Source: Schistocerca nitens
Lineage: Eukaryota; Arthropoda; Insecta; Orthoptera; Acrididae
Reading direction: 5' to 3'
NCBI RefSeq assembly: GCF_023898315.1
Contig: NC_064614.1
Location: forward strand, 1,049,296,432 to 1,049,360,431
DNA length: 64,000 nucleotides
Made by a program: the position numbers and the translations under genes. The notes under the pieces were generated by a model. That model was not told the origin of the DNA, made no database searches, and saw only the letters and a program-made list of their open reading frames with translations. Below, piece by piece: positions 58,401 through 64,000 of the stretch. Each line of letters begins with the position of its first letter. The first letter of the stretch is position 1.

Positions 58401-59149
58401 GTTAATGAAATACAATTACACTTGCTGTCCCTTCAGGAATGAAACATATAAAAAAACATTTACTCAATTACAAGTACAAATACATTATTCCCTATCTTGC
58501 GAGTCACACGGAATCATTTCATTCTGTGATTTTCTTGGGGTCAAAAAAGTTGCTGACAGGTTCCCTAGAAACACTGTCTCGGTGTCAAAGCTGTCCCATG
58601 GTTACCCGGACGAAAGTCTTTAAGTCACTCAAATCGGCATTTTGAGCTCATTAAACACAAATGTCATAGTCACTCTCAGAGTACCATCCACACGAATCTG
58701 GTCGTCCAGAAATGGCCCTACAACTACTATTACCCACGGTTCTGTCCTTTCAGTTCATGGTGTAATTAAAAGTCGTAAGTTCCAACAAACAGCACTTATT
58801 CCCGCACCAATTAAAGAAATGTCTCGTTCTACAAATGCAAATGTCAATGTCCCACTTTAGTTTCTTGCGTTTCATACAATAATTAGTCACCAAACGACAA
58901 CTGTCCTCTTTAAGTATACCAAGCGTCCCACATGCAATTCACAAAGCACACTTAACAAGTCACTGCCAAAAGTTTATGGATCCCACCATTCAGTGGTCAA
59001 GACAAAACAAAACAATCGTCCTGTCTGCTAAAGACAAAATCTTTTCCACCACTCACAACGTGGAAACACCAGTCCTTCACTTTCCACCTTATGCAGACAT
59101 ACGAGCAGTCATCTTGTTTCACGGCTCCACAGTCCAGTACTAGTTAATA
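55413..59149. other. LTR/3' region of the retroelement, no gene
   Basis: It contains a T tract near 55,539-55,552 that complements an A tract on the coding strand, but no open frame of note. How much is LTR cannot be decided here. Confidence 0.35.
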
Positions 59150-59500
59150 GTTGCTGGTAAAAATGCCCGCCGGACTCTGCCGCGCATCGTTCATTCTGCC
59201 GTGGCGCCGCCACGCGAGCCGTTGAGCAGAAGAAACCACCCGCTGTTGCCTCCGCGGGATACTTTCCCCAGTCGTAAGGGTGGCGGAACTTATGAATGGC
59301 CAGTGGTACGTGCGTGTCGCCCCAGGCCGTTGACCTGATGTAGTGGGCGCGTGGAGTGTACCCCGACCGAAAGTGGAATGGGGAGCGCAGCGGCTTTGTC
59401 ACCTCTCCCATGGCGACGTCAGCTTGGCCTCCCGGTAGTGGTATGGGCTCGTTCTGCGTAGCACCTGAGCGCTACGACACCCAATCAGTCAGACCCTTCC
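59150..59500 (-). promoter_or_regulatory. GC/CpG-rich island within the retroelement
   Basis: Sharply richer in CpG than its surroundings. A 100-codon minus frame (59,109-59,411) lacks any motif. In this position it could be the promoter-bearing part of the LTR or an untranslated 3' segment. This is inference only. Confidence 0.3.
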
Positions 59501-59754
59501 ATACATCTCGCAACATTACAGACAAAAGGATATTCTTACAGTATTTAAATACTCATTGATTACATGAATGATCTATTAGGTACATTGGTAATAAAAGAAT
59601 CTTTGTTCTAAAAAACATAAAATCATACACCCTAGTTTTCTACACATACATCAACATTTATGCCTTTTCTAAATACAGCCCACACTTGTGCTACTGATTG
59701 TACCTGTCGTCCCTCATACAAAACATGAAAATGTTAAAAAAAGAAGGAATAAGA

Positions 59755-60085
59755 AACAATCTATACAACTCATAATTACAATATCAAATATTAGACTACT
59801 CCAACATCCTATCACAGTGAAAATATTAGAAACTGTTGATTCTAAAACTACAGTATACAGTGAACCTTTGTGCTTGTGACAGACTGAAATTAATACCCCT
59901 TGAAAGTGTTCTAACAAAAAAAATAAGAAATAATCTACACAGCTCACAATTACCTACCACATGTTATTAAATAGTAAACTACTTTAACATCCTAACACAA
60001 TAAACATTTTAGAAACTGATGACTCTAAATCTACAACATACAATGCACCTTTGTGCTTGTGACAGACTGAAATTAGTATCTCTTT
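59755..60085 (+). repeat. Two diverged tandem units of about 183 bp
   Basis: Both units contain acaactcata/cagctcacaattac, actac..aacatcct, agaaactg(t/a)tgattct and cctttgtgcttgtgacagactgaaatta, the last block at about 59,865 and 60,048. Confidence 0.75.
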
Positions 60086-61331
60086 ATATATTTTACCTTT
60101 TTATTACATACAACAACATTTCTAGGACATGTATGTACCATCCTCATGATGTCAGATCCTGAACTGCCATCGAGGTTCATCCAAATCAAACAATAGAGCA
60201 CAATAATGTTTTAGTTATGGATCGGTAGCATACCCTTTACAGGAGTGTGCGCATTGATCACACTACTCTACGACTCTCACTCACCAGACATCACATTTTC
60301 CTTCTCATTCAATCCATTAATACATTAACAGAATAGGTCTAGAAGTCACCTAACCTTAACACCACCACACTCACGACAACATACCATACCTTTGCTCCCT
60401 TATACTCAACCACATAACACATGAAGCTGTTTCGGAGATAGCATTCCAGTCTCCTAATTCGTCCTTTCACTCTGGCACCTCTCTCCATCAGCTTACCTCT
60501 GCATTCACTTTACCGATTATTCATCCCACTAAATATCAACTTAGAATTGCGACATTTCATCTAAGAACAAAAAGTACACAAATTATTCATCCTGCAAAAT
60601 AGCTGTACACATTCTTGGTACCGTTTTGAATAGTTATACTGGCACCAGGCTTCAACAACAACAACAAAAATTACTTTTTTTTCATGTTGCAAATGTTATG
60701 GTAAGAATTAGATTTACACTTATATTACATCTTACGTCAGTATTCCACAACGTTCACCATCTGGATCCCATACTCCCTTTATGTCCTTTCACGTTGTGCA
60801 GTTGTCCTCCTCTCTTCATTCGTATTTCGGCTCTCTGTCCGTCCATTACTCCATTATTTCCTGGTCTTCCTTCGCCATTGGCATCAATCTCGATTGCAGC
60901 ATACACAGGCCTCTCTGTAACATACATCTAAGACATCTCCACATTATTAATTCTACTCACCTTTATTTACCACTGTTTCATCACGTCGAATCTCTCTTTA
61001 TTAATCACGCTGCTTCACGTCGCTTCTCTCCTTAAATATCACCTCTATCCCCTATTATTTATCACGTCGCTTCTCTCTCTATCTACCATCTTTATCCACT
61101 CATTAATCATCACGTCGTTTCTGCTTGATCCTTATTCATATGACAAAAAATACGTAAATACACCACTCTGTCTACTCCTGTTCATGACTCATTCGACCAG
61201 TCTATTCCGTCATACTTCCTGACATCCCGCCTGAAAATTCTTATGTTCGATTTGACCCTGCACAACGTTACACACCACAAATAAATACACTGACTATCTA
61301 CCATAAATTTCCTACTTTCGATCTATCCTTA
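60086..61331. other. Noncoding part of the retroelement
   Basis: Pyrimidine-rich stretches on the plus strand (around 60,780-60,830 and 61,020-61,110) could correspond to a polypurine tract on the coding strand. None is decisive. There are no coding motifs. Confidence 0.3.
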
Positions 61332-61620
61332 ACTTTTCCATAATTTGATGTTAGAAATGTGATGAAGCCTATGCGATTGTTTTCCCTTGATCGTCTCAAT
61401 CAGTACAGCGTTTTCATGGACAATCCGCCTCACTCTAAATGGTTCACTGTACACAGTAAATAATTTGCTAGTTAGGAATCTGTGCTTACATGAAAATTAA
61501 ATGTGTGCAGAGAATATACAAGCTGGGAGAAACTGTACGGCACAAGTGTTAGAAACTTTGGTGCTAGTGGCCTCTTTTCCTAACACCAGATTCCGAACAA
61601 CCATACACAGCACTTCATTA
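61332..61620 (-). pseudogene. Integrase C-terminal tail of pol
   Basis: The minus-strand frame reads VRNLVLGKE near 61,590 and, after one stop, LTSKLFTVYSEPFRVRRIV and HENAVLIE, then LHHISNIKLW to a stop near 61,332. This resembles the C-terminal DNA-binding part of Ty3/gypsy integrases ('F.LY.GPF.V..I...N....'). The catalytic core is absent. Only about 280 bp separate it from the gag-like ORF. Confidence 0.55.
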
Positions 61621-62040
61621 TAACAATCACCACGACAATGACATACTATAGATCAGATGGCATCTAATTTAAAAACTTCGATCCTAATGTTGCCTTTTTA
61701 CATTACGTGTTAAGTACCTGCAATAGTCAAATCGCACTAATTAAACTGGACTCATTGGCACTATTACATAACATTTTTTTAGTAACTGGTTTGTTTTGAG
61801 GAAACAGTCCTTTTACTTTAGTGTTCGAAATAAAAATTTGCAAATTTTGCTCTGAGAGACCAGCCTAACAGATTCCATTACTGGTGTTTTATTCTATGAT
61901 CAGAAGTAAGGTATTTGCATTCCTACATATCAGTAGAGTATGTCTCCTACATAGACAATTTTCAGTGCCAGCGGCATGTGTTTTAAGGCAAGATGCTGAG
62001 GGCAGATATGTTGGATTAGTTTCTCCTATCCATCAATCTA

Positions 62041-63600
62041 TTACGACAAGAAAGAAATGCCAGGATTCCATGCTCTCCTGTCATTCTGATAGTTTCTGCC
62101 GTTCCTATCCTCGACTCTGTCTGACCTATGAGTCGTGTCTCCGTTCACGATATTGCTCTCATTACCCAGATCCTGTAACAAGTGCTGAAATGACGTGGAA
62201 TCGTCTAAGCCTCTGCCTGCTATCACTATATCTCTGCGCAATCTCACTGGCAACTTCGTTATACAGATCCTAATGAGCTCCCCAGTTTCGTATGGCACAT
62301 CCAAATACCTATTTCGTCTCAGCATTTCCTGATAGCACGCCACTGGATCTCTTATACCACCTTCGTTACAGTTTGACATCATCAATATGCTTTGCGTAAC
62401 CTGGTCCTGCTTACTTTTCGACCAGACTTCATTTAAATAGCTACTACAGTCTTTAATAACTTCCTGCATTTTCGCTTTAGCCTCGTCCCTCAAATGGTTA
62501 CACTCAATCTTCATTTTGAGGAGCAGTCCCCACGATGAAGGTAATGAATCTTGAAATTGAGACAGCCTTGGACTATACCCAGTTGGGTTTGCCACCTGTT
62601 TTATCCGACGCAACCGTTCTTCTAACTCTCTGAGTTTGTCTTCCTCTTTCTGCCTATTTTCGTTTTTTGAATTTATCTCACTCTCCCTCTGCAATCTACC
62701 TAGTGGTATGTCACCTTCGCTACTGCACGCTAATTGCAACTGTGCTAGTTCTTCCCTATGTTTCCTACATATTTCTAATTGCGCCTCTTTAAGTTGAAAT
62801 AGTGATTGTATCTCCCCCTGGTTGGCATAAACCTCTCGATGCGTACTGTCAGAGCCTGTCTCGCCTCTTATACTGATCTCTTCTACATCTGCACTAATCG
62901 TATTCATTCTGACCACTACCTCTTTGATTCGCTCATCTGGCAACACGTCCCTACTTTCTGTAATATCACTCTCTATTGCAATTATTCGTACCTCCAAATT
63001 ATTGGCTTTTTCTTTCACGGCGTCACATACTTGCTTCAACGCACCCAGATTCTTCTCCCCCTCATCTAACCGATTATTAACTGCGGGCAGACGCTCATCG
63101 ATAACTGAGTGTAGCTTCCTCATTGCCTCTTCATTTCCCTTATCCATTGCCTCCAATCTTTCCTTACTATCTTTATCCATCGCTTCCAATCTTTCCTTAG
63201 TCTCCCTATCTCTTTCCTTATTATCTTTATCCATCGCTTCCAATCTTTCCTTACTATCTTTATCCATCGCTTCCAATCTTTCCTTATTATCTCTATCCTT
63301 CGTTTCCAATCTTTCCTTATTATCTCTATCCATCCTCTGTAAAAACTGCAGTAGCACATTGTCATTTGCTACTTTCGACGCACTCACCTCGTTCGCCTGA
63401 GAAACCGTAGCTTCGCTAAGGGTAGCTGCACTTTCACTGTATACCTGACATAGTCCCGGCTCGCCCGAGTGGTCGGGAAAAGCCCCAGATTGTGGACAAA
63501 GACCGCCGCTTAAAGGATCACCTAGCCGCGGTCCGCTGAACAATTCAGCCCCTTCCGAGTGTTTGCCGTTCTCGCTCATTAACCCAAGGTCGACACCCAC
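62041..63600 (-). CDS. Gag-like protein of the LTR retrotransposon
   Basis: Intact 519-codon frame. Residues 91-160 are imperfect 11-residue repeats (DKDSKERLEAM type), highly charged and predicted helical. Residues about 165-345 continue as heptad-rich coiled coil (VIAIESDI..., QLKEAQLEICRKHREELAQLQL region, RKEEDKLRELEERLRR region). Residues about 355-490 (YLNEVWSKSKQDQV, CYQEMLRRNRYLDVPYETGEL, ITKLPVRLRRDIVIAGRGL) have the look of a retrotransposon capsid domain. No CCHC knuckle was seen, and the tail is Arg/Asn-rich. It would form the particle shell. The closeness to the LTR (289 bp) supports the role. Family assignment is inferred from position and layout, not from a database match. Confidence 0.65.
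   Translation of the reverse strand: MGVDLGLMSENGKHSEGAELFSGPRLGDPLSGGLCPQSGAFPDHSGEPGLCQVYSESAATLSEATVSQANEVSASKVANDNVLLQFLQRMDRDNKERLETKDRDNKERLEAMDKDSKERLEAMDKDNKERDRETKERLEAMDKDSKERLEAMDKGNEEAMRKLHSVIDERLPAVNNRLDEGEKNLGALKQVCDAVKEKANNLEVRIIAIESDITESRDVLPDERIKEVVVRMNTISADVEEISIRGETGSDSTHREVYANQGEIQSLFQLKEAQLEICRKHREELAQLQLACSSEGDIPLGRLQRESEINSKNENRQKEEDKLRELEERLRRIKQVANPTGYSPRLSQFQDSLPSSWGLLLKMKIECNHLRDEAKAKMQEVIKDCSSYLNEVWSKSKQDQVTQSILMMSNCNEGGIRDPVACYQEMLRRNRYLDVPYETGELIRICITKLPVRLRRDIVIAGRGLDDSTSFQHLLQDLGNESNIVNGDTTHRSDRVEDRNGRNYQNDRRAWNPGISFLS
63121..63330 (-). repeat. 33-bp tandem repeats within gag
   Basis: Imperfect units of ctttccttactatctttatc...-type sequence (plus strand) repeat about six times, with one shortened unit near 63,200. 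They encode the repeated DKDxKERLEAM peptide. Such arrays change length easily by slippage. Confidence 0.88.
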
Positions 63601-63888
63601 TTCCTGCTACACTGCTACGTTTACCCCAGAATCACTCTCCTCCATGGTGACTACACTTTTCGACTGCGACCTAGTTACTACGGACACTACACAAAAAAAA
63701 TTATACAACGATCTTCCAGCCTTGGACTACGTGGCAACCGATTACAAAAAAAAATTAAAGATCCTCACCAATCCAGAAAGAAATTGCAAACAAAAAAATT
63801 TTACTCCTTAGTGCTATCAGAATATATTCCATCAAAAAAATCTTAACAGCAAACCCTAACAGCAAAATCTTGGCAGGGTCGAAATTAC
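63601..63888 (-). other. Leader between LTR and gag
   Basis: 289 bp of untranslated leader in the coding orientation. The expected primer-binding site next to the LTR (at 63,888 reading leftwards) begins gtaatttcgaccc and does not start TGG, so the primer is unknown. Confidence 0.4.
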
Positions 63889-64000
63889 GAGAGGCACCCA
63901 CATACCTTGCTCATACTGTGGCATCAAGCAGTCTGGCCTGCAAGATGAGTGGTCTGCCAAGCGAGTGGATTCATTCTTATTTATCGAGTATCATGAACTC
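63889..64000 (-). repeat. 5' LTR, partial (truncated by window end)
   Basis: Matches 55,301-55,412 with 111 of 112 bases identical. Confidence 0.78.

Larger units (their letters stand above)
55301..64000 (-). mobile_element. LTR retrotransposon, gag-only with pol deleted (right LTR runs off the window)
   Basis: The first 112 bp at 55,301-55,412 recur at 63,889-64,000 with one mismatch (55,316 G, 63,904 A). This is best read as the start of a long terminal repeat at each side of an 8.6-kb unit. The coding strand is minus: the gag-like ORF lies nearest the right LTR and an integrase-like tail follows. No protease, RT or RNase H block was found between them. No standard primer-binding site starting TGG adjoins the right LTR, and the inner end of the left LTR is not resolved. 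Confidence 0.7.

Noticed and set aside
59109..59411. A 100-codon frame in the GC-rich island
   Set aside because: High GC alone lengthens frames; no motif, no splice sites, and it is inside a retroelement.

Overview
This window is eukaryotic, repeat-dominated DNA that looks like an orthopteran insect, most likely a locust or grasshopper (Schistocerca-like). The evidence is many copies of tRNA-headed SINEs whose body I recognise from locust sequence (from memory, not checked), several IS630-Tc1-mariner elements, RTE-like, I-like and CR1/jockey-like LINEs, AT-rich unique DNA, and exons that carry GT/AG splice sites. There are no bacterial-style genes, operons, tRNA or rRNA genes, or CRISPR arrays.

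Host genes. The clearest host coding DNA is on the minus strand. A 186-codon exon (36,504-37,060) encodes three membrane segments and the CCG motif of a peripherin/RDS-like tetraspanin. A 159-bp exon (5,775-5,933) encodes the later half of the large extracellular loop (FSCC...RPC). Their splice phases match, so one gene with a 30.6-kb intron is the simplest reading. However, the two exons differ strongly in codon composition, so two paralogues remain possible. A third open stretch (37,551-37,898) ends in a consensus splice donor. It faintly resembles the N-terminal region of ISXO2/Merlin-type transposases, and it could splice in frame to the tetraspanin exon. The fourth membrane segment and tail are not found and probably lie left of the window.

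Layout. 0-5.7 kb: GC-rich edge, a Tc1/mariner relic split by a SINE, a LINE inside a LINE, a mariner relic. 5.8-5.9 kb: tetraspanin exon. 6-36.5 kb (putative intron): ITm element, LINE relics, a 153-bp tandem repeat, a Tc1-like relic, a structurally full-length RTE-like LINE with disabling changes, two near-identical Tc1-like elements each hit by a different SINE, an old I-like LINE scattered over about 24-31 kb, a palindromic element with two tRNA-like arms, and eight SINEs. 36.5-37.9 kb: tetraspanin exon and the upstream exon. 38-41.9 kb: mostly unique DNA. 41.9-49.4 kb: a large degenerate inverted repeat with internally repetitive arms, interrupted by a LINE and a SINE. 49.7-50.9 kb: another Tc1-like relic. 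51-55.3 kb: SINEs and a CR1-like relic. 55.3 kb to the end: a recent LTR retrotransposon on the minus strand with an intact gag-like ORF and only an integrase tail of pol. Its second LTR runs off the window.

Most long ORFs are transposable-element ORFs, or chimeras made by SINE insertion. Nested insertions with readable target-site duplications allow a relative order of events at several sites. I did not find a convincing new host defence or enzymatic system. The most unusual items are a Tc1-like family whose catalytic glutamate position holds valine at an altered spacing in both copies, the foldback-like inverted repeat, and the candidate transposase-derived exon next to the tetraspanin.
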